Below the pieces are notes generated by a model, which searched no databases, was not told the DNA's origin, and saw nothing but the letters and a program-made list of their open reading frames with translations. Position numbers and translations under genes: made by a program. This document shows, in pieces, positions 1 through 10,428 of a stretch of DNA of 15,918 bases. The DNA comes from Auxenochlorella pyrenoidosa (Eukaryota; Chlorophyta; Trebouxiophyceae; Chlorellales; Chlorellaceae): positions 1,086,210-1,102,127 of the forward strand of contig KQ482032.1 of NCBI GenBank assembly GCA_001430745.1, read 5' to 3'. Each line of letters starts with the position of its first letter. Positions within the stretch are counted from its first letter, which is position 1.

Positions 1-3000
1 GGNGGGGGGCGCCGGGCACGGCAGCACAGTGCCGGACAATGGGACCGCGAGCGGCCACCCTCTGTGCGCTTGCCCCTGGGCTGCCAGATTGTGGAGCTGA
101 AGCGGGCCCACCCGGGGGTGCTGCTGGTGATAGAGGTTGGCTACAAGTGGAAGTTCTTTGGCGCCGACGCGGTGGCAGGTGCGCCGCGCTGTGCTGGCAA
201 AGCAGCCCTGCGCTCTCCTGCTGTGGCCCTGCGTGCCAGCTGGCAGGTGGTGCTCTGGTGCTCTGTGCGGCCTGCCGCGCTGTTACCCCAGCCCAGCCGC
301 GCTCCCGCATCCCTTGTCTGCTGGCCAGTGGCTCACACCTGCTGGCACCAAAGGTCCAAACCCCTGGCCCGCCGCCTCTTCCCCCCCACACACACAGCCT
401 CCCGCACCCTGGGCATCTACAGCTACCAGGACCGGTCATTCCTCTGCGCCGGCGTGCCCGAGCCGCGCCTGCACGTGCACATCCGTCGCCTGGTGGAGGC
501 GGGGCACAAGGCGAGCATCGCGCCGTCCTGCCGCCGCCCTGCCGCGGCAGCCAGCAGAGCTTGGCCTGCGGCACGGCGGCGGAGTTGCATGCCTGCCGCA
601 CAACACCCCAAACTGTGCCCTTCACGCCGCTGCTCAAGCGCACTCCAGCATCGCAAGAGCAGCCCTTCCCATGCATGCCCCCCTGCGCCGCAGGTCGGCC
701 TGGTGCGGCAGGTGGAGACCGCGGCCATTAAGAAGGCGGGCGACAACAAGTCGGGCCCCTTTGTGCGCAAGCTCACGGCGCTGTACACGAGGAGCACGCT
801 CGAGGTGGGTGCTGGGCTCGGGTGGGGGGAAGCCAAGCACCGGCCTGAGGCCGCGTCTCCTTCCCAGTCTGCGCCGCGCCCTCGGTGCGCGCAGGCCTGC
901 CATGCAGACTTGCAATTATGACGTCAAGCTGCCCTCATGCCTGCAGGCAGGAGAGCTGGGGGGCATGGTGGATGACGGCCGCGACGATGAGGAGGGGGAG
1001 GAGCCCGGTCCCGCCGGCGGCGCGGCACTGCCTGCGGTGCAGGCAGCTCGGCCGCCAGCTGCCAGCCGCCCAGCAGGCCGGAGGGGGGCTACTCCAGCAG
1101 AGCCCCAGCCCAACAGCTACCTGGTGTGCATAGTGGAGGAGCCTGTGGGCGGCAGTGGCGGCAGCGTTCGGGGCGGCACGCCGGGCGGCGCCGCTTTCTC
1201 CCCCGGCAGTGGTGGTGCTGGCCTTGGCACCCCAGGCACCCAGCCCGCAAGCCAGGGCGCGTCCCAGGCCTCTCAGGCGGTGGAGACAGGACTGGTGGCT
1301 GTGGAGCCCAGCACTGGCGCCGTGCTGTATGCCCAGTTCAGGTGGGAGCGCCTGCTGGGTGTTGCAGGAGGCGAGGGGCCCGCCCAGCTGGCGCCCTCAG
1401 ACCTGCAGGCGCCGCAGCATTCCTGCTGCGACACATGCCTGACACTTGGCAAGCATCTGGTGGTGCCCCACCCCGCCCAACCCCTTACGCTCCTCTGCCA
1501 TGCAGGGACGGTCTGCTGAGGGGTGAGCTGGAGAGCCGCCTGCTGTTTGCCTCTCCGGCGGAGCTGCTGCTGGCCGAGCCAGCCAGCAGCGAGACGCGGC
1601 GGCTGTGCGAGCACATTGGCGAGCAGCTGGGCGGCGCCGCGCCGCGCCTCGAGTCTGCCCCATCTGCCAAGTACGACAGGGGAGGCAGGGATGCGCTGTC
1701 GGCCGTGCTCGCCTTTTATGAAACGCGCGCTGCTGGGCCTGCCGGCGGTGACGGAGGCGCGGCAGCAGCGCAGGCAGCCGGACCCAGCCGTGCATCGGCA
1801 GCGGCAGCGGCAGGCAGTGCCCAGGGCGCGCCCGCCTCGGCGGCGGCCCTGGCGGCGGTGCGGGCGCTGCCCCCGCTGGTGCTGCGCGCGCTGGCGCACC
1901 TGCTGGACTACTTGAAGCCCTTTGGCCTGCAGGCGGTGCTGCGCCTGGGGGCCTCCTTCCAGCCCTGGGCCACCGCGCAGGAGATGCGGCTCAGCGCCAA
2001 CACGCTCAGGCGAGGGGGGCGGGCAGTAGGCAGGGTCGAGGGCAGCGCGGCTTCTGCAGCCCGGCTCCTGCGGTGCCCATTGCAGGCAGGCTGCCCAGGC
2101 TGGTGCGATTGCAGCCCATGGCTGCTGAAGGCAGCCTGCACCTGTGCGCCTGCCTGGCAACCCCTGTGCAGGCAGCTCGAGATTTTCGCCAACTCGTGCG
2201 ACGGCGGCCACAAGGGCAGCTTGCTGTCCATTCTGGACCAGACACAGGTTGGCGCGGCTGTGGCTGGGCAGAGATGCTTGGGCGAGGCGCGTGTGCAGCA
2301 CCAGCGCAGTCGTCCCCGCTCTGGTGCATGCCCTGAAGTAGAGTGCTGTGGCTCCGCCTCCCGGGCCGCCCAGCCCGTCATCCTGCAAGCCTGCCCTCCC
2401 GCACAAGCACCCTGACAACACGGACTCCCCCTCTCCTGCAGACGCCGATGGGCCGCCGCCTGCTGCGCAGCTGGGTGGGCAAGCCGCTGCGGCAGCGCGA
2501 GGCGATCGAGGCGCGGCTGGACGCGGTGCAGGAGGTGGTGGAGGAGGGTGAGGGGGGGCAGGCCTGTTTCGTGGGGGTGCGGACTGCCACGTTGTGCAAG
2601 CACAGCGGGTGATGGGGTGCCCAGTGGGTTGCAGCAGGTGGTGGCGACGCTGCAGACAGTGGCGGTGCTAGGGCGGCGCCGCGCACGGCTGGATGTGCCC
2701 CCGTGGCAGGCATGGACGGGCTCATCCGTGCGCAGACCTTGCTTCTTTCTGGTGGCTGATGCGACCCCCGTGCCGCACCAACCATGCCGTAGTCGCCGAC
2801 CCTCTGCGCCCTCGTGCCTCGCGCCGCCGCAGGTGACAGCCACCCCGTCCTGTCGCGCCTGGGCAGCGGCCTGAAAAAGCTGGGCGACCTGGAGCGCGGC
2901 ATCACTCGCGCCTTCCATGGCAACATCCGGCCCGCAGACTTTGTGGGGCTGCTGCAGACCTTTAGCGGGTGCGCGCTGGCCCGCCTTGACCCGGGCAGAC

Positions 3001-6000
3001 ATGGCCCGCATGCCTCGGGCTTCGCTGAGCCAGCAAGGTGCCTCATTGCGTTCCTGATCCGTCTCTGGCGTGACCATCCCTTGTCGCCCTGGCAGGCTGC
3101 ACGAGGCGCTGGGGATCGAGGCTGAGCTGGCAGCGGCACCTGCCGAGGTGGCGGTGGATGGGGACGACGCCGGCGAGGCGGGCAGCAGCGCAGCAGCTGA
3201 GGCAGGCGCAGGCAACGCGGCGGGTGCGCCCGCGCTGCGCCTGCGCGGCGTGCGGTCGCCGCTGCTGCGGCAGCTGCTGGCGGCTGCGGCCGACATGCGT
3301 GTGGCAGCGGCAGCCGAGCGCTTCCTGGCGGCCATGGACTTGGAGGCCGCCCAGGGCAACGACCGCATGCGTGTGCTCAAGTGGGCCGGGCTGGGTGCAA
3401 CTTGGTTTTCTTCGCTGTCCGCAATGCCAGTGGCGGCAGAAGGAGCTTTGGCGGCATGCGCGTGCGGTCAACGTTGCTGTCCTCACCGCTGCGCTTGCAA
3501 GCAACATGCGTGCCGTGCCAGAGGTGCTCGGCTGAGCTGGCCTTGCACTGCTGCTGCTACGCCGTGTGCTGCGCAGGGACAGCGAGGAGTTCCCGGATGT
3601 GCTGCGCTGGCGTTGCGAGGTGGCGGAGACGGAGCGCAGCCTGGGCGCCCTGCTGCGCCAGTTCCGCCAGACGGTGCAGATCTCCACCCTGGATTACAAG
3701 TCGCTGCAGGTGGGGCGGCGCGGCGGTGGGGCAGCTGGGCGATGCGGGGGTCCCACGGCGGCGCCGTTGCTGCTGCTGCGCTTGTATGGATGTGCCTGGA
3801 GCCGCACCGCCTGCCCCCCCCCCCCCCCCCCCCCCTCCCGCCGCCCCGCAGAACGTGGGCTCCTTCCTGCTGGAGATCCCCACCGACCTGGTGAAGCGCG
3901 TCCCCAAGGACTGGGAAAAGGTGCAGGGCATATACCCGCGCAGGGGGTTGGAGGGTGGGCGCCCCGAGGAGCTTAGGCAGTCCGTGGCCTAAGGCGCATT
4001 CGGCCAGCAATGCCCCCGACCTGTTTGCCTGCACCACCTGCCCTCGCCCCCGGCCGGCAGGTGAACAGCGTGAAGGCGGGTGTGCGCTTCCGCCCGCCCG
4101 AGGCCAAGGCGGCGCTGGCCAGGCTGGAGCTGGCAAGGGAGCACCTGCAGGCGAGAGAGTGGGAGGAGGGGGAGTGCACACGCAGCGGCGGTGAAGTGGC
4201 AGGCAGTCAGATGCGCCGTCGCCTTGGCATGAATCCAATAGCGGGCCTGCTGGGCAGGGGCTTCCCGGGCGCAGCGTGTGAAGACTTGGGGGACGCCGGC
4301 CATGTCGTGGTTATGGGCGCTGCTCGGCTGCCTGCCCAGCGCGCCGGACCCGCCCGCCCAGCCCTGCCCCCTCGCCCACCCGCCCCCGATGCCCCGCAGG
4401 CGGCCTGCGCCGCTGCCTGGCGGCAGTTCCTGGCTCGCTTTGCCGACCAGTACCTGCCCTTCCGCGCGGCGGTCCAGGCGCTGGCGGCCCTCGACTGCCT
4501 GGCTGGCCTGGCCAGGGTGGCCACCACGCCGGGGTGGGCGGGGCAGGCTGCGGGCCGGCCGAGTGTTGAGGCGGCAGAAGGTCCCAGCCGAGCACGCGCC
4601 AGGGCAGCGCCTGCCGCTTCGGCTGCCCAGCATGCACGGTCACATGCCTGCCTGGCCGTTCTTGCAACCAACGGGTGGCACCCATGGTATGTTGCCTGCA
4701 CCAACATGCACCCCCGCGTGGCCGGCCGCCCCACCGCCCGCAGGTACTGCCGGCCCCAGCTGCTGGACCCGGGCGCCTCGCCGCCGCAGCTGCACATCGA
4801 GGCGGGGCGGCACCCGGTGGTGGAGCTGCTGCTGGAGGGGGAGGGGGCGCAGTTTGTGCCCAACGACACGCACCTGCAGGCGCGCCGGGCTGCTGGGGGC
4901 GGCACATCCGCTGGAGCTGCCCAGCCAGCATGGTTTGCTGCCGCTGGCGGGCTGGTGTCTTGTGATGGGGGGGACAACTGCTCCGGCCAGTGTTTGACTG
5001 GCAGCCCACTGGGCCTGCAAAGCCAACAGCGTCCCGTGGTCTAAGACCCCACCCTCTACTCACCCTCACCCAGCCTCCCATCGTGCGCAGGCGGACGGGC
5101 GGCGCTGCATGATCATAACAGGGCCCAACATGGGCGGCAAGTCGTGCTACACCAGGCAAGACAGGGGCCCGCCCTTGCTGGCTGCCAGCGCACTTGGCAG
5201 CATTTTGTGCCGCCTCAGCTGCTTTAAGAGCGTTCTCAGCACCTAGTCGGCGTATTTGCCTGCCCTCGATTGAGAGCGGCTGCGCTGGTCACCTGCCCAC
5301 CCCCCTTCCCCCCGGGCAGGCAGTGCGCCCTGATAGCCATCATGGCGCAGCTGGGGTCGTTTGTGCCGGCCGCCAGCGCGCGGCTGACCCCGCTGGACGG
5401 CGTCTACACGCGCATGGGCGCAGCCGACAACATCGCCCTGGGGCGCTCCACCTTTGCAGAGGAGCTGGGGTGGGTGGCCCACGGCGAGGGGGGGGGGGGG
5501 TCAGTGGTTCAAGCGCCTGGGAGTGAGACCTTTCGTGTGGTCAACATCAGCACAAATGCCAGGCTGCCCTGCTCCAGCCCAGGGCGTGAGGCTGGTGACA
5601 CCCAGCCAGGTGCCGCGCCGCGCCTGTGCCTCGGAGCCGGGTCGCGGCGTAGCCATTCTGTCGAGGTTGGCAGTGCATTGGAGGGGTGAGTTGGGCGCCA
5701 TGCCGCCGCCCGCTGCCGCTCCGCACCCACCTGTACCTTCGCTGCTGCTGCGCCCCTGCTTTGCGTGCCCTGCAGCGAGACGTCTGCCATCCTGTCGGCC
5801 GCCACCGGCAGCAGCCTGGTCATCCTGGATGAGCTGGGGAGGGGCACCAGCACGGGCGACGGCGCCGCTATCGCCGAGGCGTGCCTGCGCCACGTGGTGG
5901 CGGGGCCGGGGCCGCACCCGCTCACCCTCTTCATCACGCAGTGAGTGCTGTGCCACGCACGAGGATTGGGGGGGCCGCGGGTGCGTGCACAGGGAGGCAG

Positions 6001-6718
6001 CTGGGGAGCTGAGCCGCTCGCAGGGCGAGGCAGGCCTGCGGGTACGGTTGCTACCGCAGGGTGCCGCGCTCCTGTTTTCCCGGCAGACCCCGGCCGGCCT
6101 CCGGCCCTGCAGTCGCCCAGCACCGTTTCCCCCGTAACGTGCTGCCTCTGCGCCCCGCCCTGCAGCTACCCGGAGGTGTGCTTCCGCCTGCAAGAGGCGC
6201 TGGCGAAGGAGGTGACCTGCTACCGCATGGCGCACGCAGAGGAGGAGGGGCCGGGCGAGGCGCTGCCGCTGCCGCCGCCGCAAGAGCAGCAGCAGCAGCA
6301 GCAGCAGGACGCGGTCCCGGTGCCGGGAGAGGCGGGGCCCTCGGAGGGAGCCCCGCCCCATCCCCTGGGCCACATTGTCTTTCTGTATAAGCTGGTAGAG
6401 GGCGTTGCCCCCGCCTCATACGGCCTCAACGTCGCCCGCATGGCGCAGCTTCCACCTCAGGTGCTGCAGCGGGCAGCGGCGGTGGCGGCACAGGTGCAGG
6501 CGGCCGCTGAAGCCCGGCGGCGCGGGGCAGTGGTCGCTGCAGAGCAGGACCTGAACCAGGGCGGGCAGGCGGCGCTGGTGCGGCTGGCGGCTGACTGCCG
6601 GCAGTTCTTGTGCGGAGCGCTGGCGAGCGGGCAGGTGGACGGGGAGGCGGGGCGGCGCCTGCAGCAGCGTGTCAGAGAGCTGCTGGCTCTGCAGGGCAGC
6701 AACGGCGCCGACGCATGA
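1..6718 (+). CDS. MSH3: DNA mismatch repair protein MSH3 (MutS-beta subunit), 5'-partial, 18 exons
   Basis: MSH3 pairs with MSH2 to form MutS-beta, which binds insertion/deletion loops in nuclear DNA. Exon model: <1-178, 398-510, 694-804, 947-1341, 1506-2009, 2172-2247, 2442-2547, 2833-2968, 3096-3380, 3577-3709, 3852-3920, 4061-4150, 4400-4533, 4744-4879, 5091-5155, 5320-5469, 5776-5940, 6166-6718. The phases join into 1132 residues ending at TGA 6716-6718. Numbering from base 1, the mismatch-binding domain (about 28-134) has [12 protein letters not shown] with the Tyr-Lys pair (48-49) typical of MSH3, not the Phe-x-Glu of MSH6/MutS. A connector follows, padded with Gly/Ala/Pro, then the lever/clamp region. 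The ATPase has Walker A GPNMGGKS (833-840), Walker B LVILDE (908-913), GRGTST, the THYP His (949) and [17 protein letters not shown] from 1021. A lineage-specific insert with seven Gln lies between the last two. The N-terminal PCNA-binding region is outside the window. Exon 1 could instead start at 88 after a splice acceptor. Five introns use GC donors. The family call is firm; individual edges in exons 4-5 and 12 are less so. Confidence 0.93.
511..693 (+). other. MSH3 intron 2, GC-AG type
   Basis: The conserved block that continues as [18 protein letters not shown] in MSH3 requires the exon to end at AAG 508-510, directly followed by GCGAGC instead of GT. The acceptor is CAG 691-693. The nearest GT donor would delete the conserved VEAGHK stretch. 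Confidence 0.75.
2010..2171 (+). other. MSH3 intron 5, probable GC-AG type
   Basis: Splicing CAG|GCGAGG to CAG|G gives SANTLRQLEIF, which aligns without a gap to plant MSH3. A competing GT donor at 2026 with the acceptor at 2175 would stay in frame but change the joint to LRRGGRALEIF, so this call rests on homology. Confidence 0.6.
3814..3835 (+). repeat. 22-base C homopolymer in MSH3 intron 10
   Basis: An uninterrupted run of 22 C lies 15 bases before the acceptor AG at 3850-3851, where the polypyrimidine tract should be. The opposite strand is a G22 run able to form G-quadruplexes. Its exact length may be a sequencing or assembly error. Confidence 0.9.
4151..4399 (+). other. MSH3 intron 12, probable GC-AG type, frame-preserving if retained
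   Basis: The donor CAG|GCGAGA and acceptor GCAG|GCG join EHLQ to [10 protein letters not shown] at the family's normal spacing. The intron is 249 bases, a multiple of three, and has no in-frame stop. A weaker GT alternative at 4196 is also in phase. Confidence 0.55.
4880..5090 (+). other. MSH3 intron 14, GC-AG type
   Basis: The exon ends NDTHLQ and the next begins [13 protein letters not shown], matching the plant MSH3 block exactly. The donor is CAG|GCGCGC, poor apart from G at +5. GT donors upstream would remove conserved PNDT; those downstream add unrelated residues. Confidence 0.7.
5156..5319 (+). other. MSH3 intron 15, GC-AG type, just after Walker A
   Basis: The joint is [13 protein letters not shown], with donor CAG|GCAAGA (close to the usual GC-donor consensus) and acceptor GGGCAG|G. 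The only nearby in-phase GT lies inside the Walker A lysine codon and would remove SCYTR. This is the most secure GC-AG call in the gene. Confidence 0.85.
5488..5500 (+). repeat. 13-base G homopolymer in MSH3 intron 16
   Basis: Thirteen consecutive G lie just downstream of the exon 16 donor (GG|GTGGGT at 5470). The run is a possible G-quadruplex and a likely length-error site. It does not affect the coding sequence in this model. Confidence 0.9.
6287..6307 (+). repeat. (CAG)7 tract encoding polyGln in the MSH3 ATPase domain
   Basis: Seven perfect CAG codons lie inside an acidic, Pro-rich insert between the conserved THYP histidine and the FLYKLVEG helix. The insert is absent from plant and animal MSH3 as I know them and probably forms a surface loop. 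Confidence 0.9.
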
Positions 6719-6847
6719 GCAGGGCCAAGGCTTGGTCTGGCATGCAGAGCTCTCGCAAACCATCACCACTTGCGCTTGCCTTCTTGATTGCTGTAAGCAT
6801 ACTCTTGCAACTGTTCAAAGCCGACGCCGGTGGTGCAAAAAATGGGA
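6719..6847. other. Short convergent gap between the MSH3 and ALG9 stop codons
   Basis: Only 129 bases separate the two stop codons, so the 3' UTRs of the convergent genes must be very short or overlap. The gap holds a plus-strand TGTAA. I saw no TTACA (minus-strand TGTAA) for ALG9. Confidence 0.7.
6792..6796 (+). terminator. Polyadenylation signal TGTAA for MSH3
   Basis: TGTAA is the characteristic poly(A) signal of chlorophyte nuclear genes. This copy lies 74 bases after the MSH3 stop codon, on the correct strand and at a usual distance. Confidence 0.6.
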
Positions 6848-9800
6848 TCAGCCACGACAGCATGCAGCAGGGGTAAAACCATGCTGAAGCAGTAAGGTGA
6901 TGCTAGATGGCACCGCCAGTGCGGGCCTTGCGGCAGCGCCTTGCGGCGGCGGCGCCTGTGCGGTCGACACCTTGTAGAAGTAGTGCACAACCGCCGCAAA
7001 GACGATGAACTGCATGATGATGTACGCTGGCGGCATGTGCGGCCCCGTGCTGGTGCTCGACGCAAGGCTCCACAGGCCGCCCCACTGCCAGGTGCGCTGC
7101 TGCTGGAAGGGCAGCCCCGCCGCGACGCGCGCCAGCTCCTCGCCGCGCCACCACTCTGTCCCGTCGACGAGCTGGCGTAGCGCGGCCAGCGAGGAGTCGG
7201 CGCCAGCCTCGCCCAGCTCCCCCAGACTGCTGTCGTTGCTGCTGCTTGTGGTGCGGCGGCGCAGCAGCGCCCAGGAGCCGTGCGCGGTGCGGCGGTCCCA
7301 GAAGGCGCTGCCCGTTGCTTGGGAGGGCAGCCAGTAGGGGGCAAACCAGGGCAGCGAAGCCTCTGCACCGCGGTCTGAGCCTGCAGGGTAAAACACGGGC
7401 AGCCAGCCAGACACCTGCTCCCAATGGTCCCCGTCTGCAGTGTGGGCGGCAGGGACGCAGGCAGGCAGGAGCCAGTGTTGTGCACACAATGGCCCGTTTG
7501 CCGCCATATTGGACAGTCCTGTGACCAATATGTATGACGTGCATGCATGTTTGGTTGGCACTCAAGCGCAGCTCAGAGCTTTCGCCTGCCATGCCCCCGC
7601 CCGCCAGGCCTCCCATGGCTCCTGGGCTGCTGCTCTCACCCAGTGCAGCCGCATCCGAGCCCTCAGGGGGCGGCAAGCCCTGCTGGGGGGCCACCAGGGT
7701 GAACACGTACTCGCACCGCTCGGCGCTAATGTGCCAGCCCTTGTTAAGGGCAAAGCGTTGCGAGGAGGGCCACGCAAGCAGGTCTCCCTGCAGCAGGCAA
7801 AGGGCGTCGGCACGCAAAGCAGACGTTGGGTAGTCGTCAGCCCGGCTCAGCATGGCCATGGCAGACCCTTTCAGCACAGACTGCCGAGCGTGCCGCATGT
7901 CTTGTGAATGCGTAGCCAATGCGGCACGCGCATCACGCATGCTCTGCGCAGCCCCTGAGGCAGCAGTACGCACCCGCTGCCGGCTGTATGGGCGAGGCAG
8001 GCGGGCTGGCAGGGTGGGGTCGGCGCGTGGGCTCAGCGCGGGCCCAAAGTAAACGGGGCGGTACCGCGGGCCTGGCAGGTAGAAGGAGGAGGGGAACCTG
8101 CCCCACTCGGCGCCGACGCACACGCGAATAGGGTCCCCGGCCTGGCTGGCCTGCACAAGAGGGGCACCCAGCAGGGGTCGCAGGCTTGAGGCCAGAGGTT
8201 TGGGGCCAGTTAATTGCTTTCCATGCATGGCAGGGCGCTGATCCAAGCCGTCAATGCTTGGCCGGGCTCAGCCGCAAGCAAGCTTTTAGCCGCCTGGGCG
8301 GGCCGCAACATGCTGGAACCGCCCAAAAGCTGGCATGTGCAGACGCCCACACCCCCAAACACATGCATGGTGCTCACCTGCGGGAGCGCTGCGAGCGCCT
8401 GCTCCGGGCCCTGCAGCTCCATGCGCCGCGCCATCCACCCGCTGAGCGCCAGCACGCAGGTGGCAACCAGCAGGAGGGCTGCCACGGTGCGGAGGAGGAA
8501 CTCCACGCCCCGCCGCGGCAGGCACACGGCGGTTCGCTTGCCCAGCGCATAGAGCAGCACACAGGCTGCAGCTGCCGCCAGGCACACCTGCAGGCACATG
8601 CCGAAGCCGGCAACAGCAGAGTTTTTTTGAACCACGGCCTCCAGTCGGCAAACAGTTTGCCAAACATGACCATGCAACACCAGGTAGCGCAAGTCTATCC
8701 CAGCTCGAGCGACCGCGCCTCCTCCCACGCCCTCCCCCCCACCAGCGGGTACACCGGATACAGGAAGTGCGCCTGCTTGCGGGGCAGCAGGCTGAGCAGG
8801 AGGGCCCACGCGTACAGGGGCAGCGTGGCCAGCAGCAGGTCGCGCCGCCCCCGCCTGGCGCCCTCTGCTTGCTTGCTGCCCGGCTCGGCCTCGTCCTCTC
8901 CAGGCTCGCCATCGCAGCTGCCTTCAGCGGTGGCGCCGTCTTTTGCCACGTGCGTGGGGAGTCCTGGGCCGGCCGGCACAGCACACAGGCTGCGCGCCGC
9001 GCCCGGCAGCTGCGCCAGCAGCGGCAGGGCGAGTGCCAGTGGGAGGAGCAGCCCAAAGTCGCTGCCTGCGCTGCTGCGGTAGAACGAGGGCCCTTCTCGT
9101 CCCGCCGTGCTGCTGTTCGCGGCAGTGCTGGGCCATAGATAGTGGGCAGCCCAGTTGAGCTGGGTCACCTGCACACAGGGTGGTAGGGCAGCACGGCTGT
9201 GGTGGGCCGCTTTTCTTGCTTGGCAAGGCCAGGAGAGTCGCCAGAAACCCGGGCAGCGTGCTCGCCTGCCAGACACGGCAGCCCAACAGAGTGGAGGGCA
9301 GGCAGAGGTTTGACAAGCACTCACAACCCATCGCCCATAAAAGATGCGGTCCGCCAGCAGCTGAGGGCCCAGCGTAGCCAGCAGGCACAGCAGGAGCGTG
9401 CGCAGCATGCTGGTCGCCGGGCCCCGCCACAGCGCCCATGCCAGGCAAGGCGCAAGCAGAGGTGCCGCAGCCGGCCAGCCCCACACCAGGCCTGCACCCC
9501 AGGGTGGCCAGGCAAGGATGCTGGGTCTTAAACACATGACAGGCCTCACAGAAGTGATTCCCAGCGGCTGATGCAGCTGCCTGGTCGCGGGGCGCAAAGC
9601 TGGCCGCGTAAGTGCGCCTCCTCCGCCCTGCCAAGCCCGCTTCCCGCCCCTCACCGACAGCTGCAGCAACAGTCGCCGCTGTCGGCCTGGACTCGAGGAA
9701 GGCGGCAGCCGCAGCCGTCAGGCAGTACATGGCAAAGCTGGTCGGCAGCATGGCGGTGGAGGCCACGTGCAGACCGGGGCTGAGGCACAGGAAGAGCAGC

Positions 9801-10428
9801 AGGCAGTGCGCCACGGCAGGGCGGTAGCGCCCCGCGACAGCCCTGCAACGGCATGGCACGGCAAGCAGTGTGCGTTTGGGGTAAGGGTGGAGGGGGAGAT
9901 GTGGAATGCAACTAGCGTGGATGGCCAAGCGGGAGATGGAAGCCTGGGACCCCACCTGTACAGCCAGGCACTGGTTGCAGCCGACGCAAAGCCCAGCATG
10001 CACCGCAGCACAAACAGGGTGACGAATTTGTCTGCAAGGATACACCAAGGGAAGAGCACAAGACTGGGTTTGAAACTATGGTGTGAGTGACACAACCAGC
10101 AGCAGCTGAACGGCCTCTCATACGGCTTGTTGCGGGAGCAGGAGAAACGCTGCACCCGGGTGGCTCCCCGCCCACCTGGCTGGCCCGGCACCGCAGCAAT
10201 GGGCGCCAGCACCGCTGCATGGAGACAGGGGTAGATGATGGAGCGCAGCGCGGCTCCAGCGCCGTACTCCCACCCCAGCTCCCCGGTGCGGTACAGCAAG
10301 AAGTGGACAGGCTCCAGGCCGGAGTACGTTTCGCCGGGCGAGGCGCCGGGGATGCGCAGCAGCGCGCTTGCCAGCCGTGCAACAGCCAGCAGACCGAAGG
10401 CGGCAGCTGGGCGCAGCGCCTGCAGCAT
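6848..10428 (-). CDS. ALG9: ALG9-like GT22 alpha-1,2-mannosyltransferase with degenerate catalytic motifs
   Basis: ALG9 adds alpha-1,2-mannoses to the lipid-linked N-glycan precursor in the ER lumen, using dolichyl-phosphate mannose. Exons in coding order: 10428-10176, 10031-9956, 9842-9655, 9491-9325, 9168-8743, 8587-8378, 8150-7640, 7434-6848. All have GT-AG borders and join in phase to 805 residues; human ALG9 has about 611. ALG9 landmarks are GETYSGLEPVHFLLY (32-46), LFVLRCMLGF, MLPTSFAMY, GWP (177-179), FYGRW (223-227), HFLYPVYPLV (362-371), CVGAEWGRFPSSF (451-463) and SWALLRRR (664-671). Many hydrophobic segments fit a GT-C membrane enzyme. Two motifs are abnormal: the first luminal loop reads SPGE where ALG9 has DCDE, and PHKEERF is PRKQAHF (357-363). 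Residues 672-805 extend past the normal end and include a hydrophobic stretch at about 746-763. The start is the first ATG in frame after the ERD2 stop. Activity is uncertain; a diverged GT22 with another role is possible. Confidence 0.85.

Noticed and set aside
2010..2175. A canonical GT-AG alternative for MSH3 intron 5 (donor 2026)
   Set aside because: It is in frame, but it inserts Arg/Gly residues into a block that aligns gaplessly with the GC donor. It is kept only as a fallback.
1908..3380. Long minus-strand open frame opposite MSH3 (490 codons)
   Set aside because: It lies opposite conserved MSH3 exons and introns and has no recognisable domain. Long antisense frames are expected in DNA this GC-rich.
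8186..9138. Long plus-strand open frames opposite ALG9
   Set aside because: They are antisense to exons encoding conserved ALG9 blocks and show only low-complexity Arg/Ala/Pro-rich translations.
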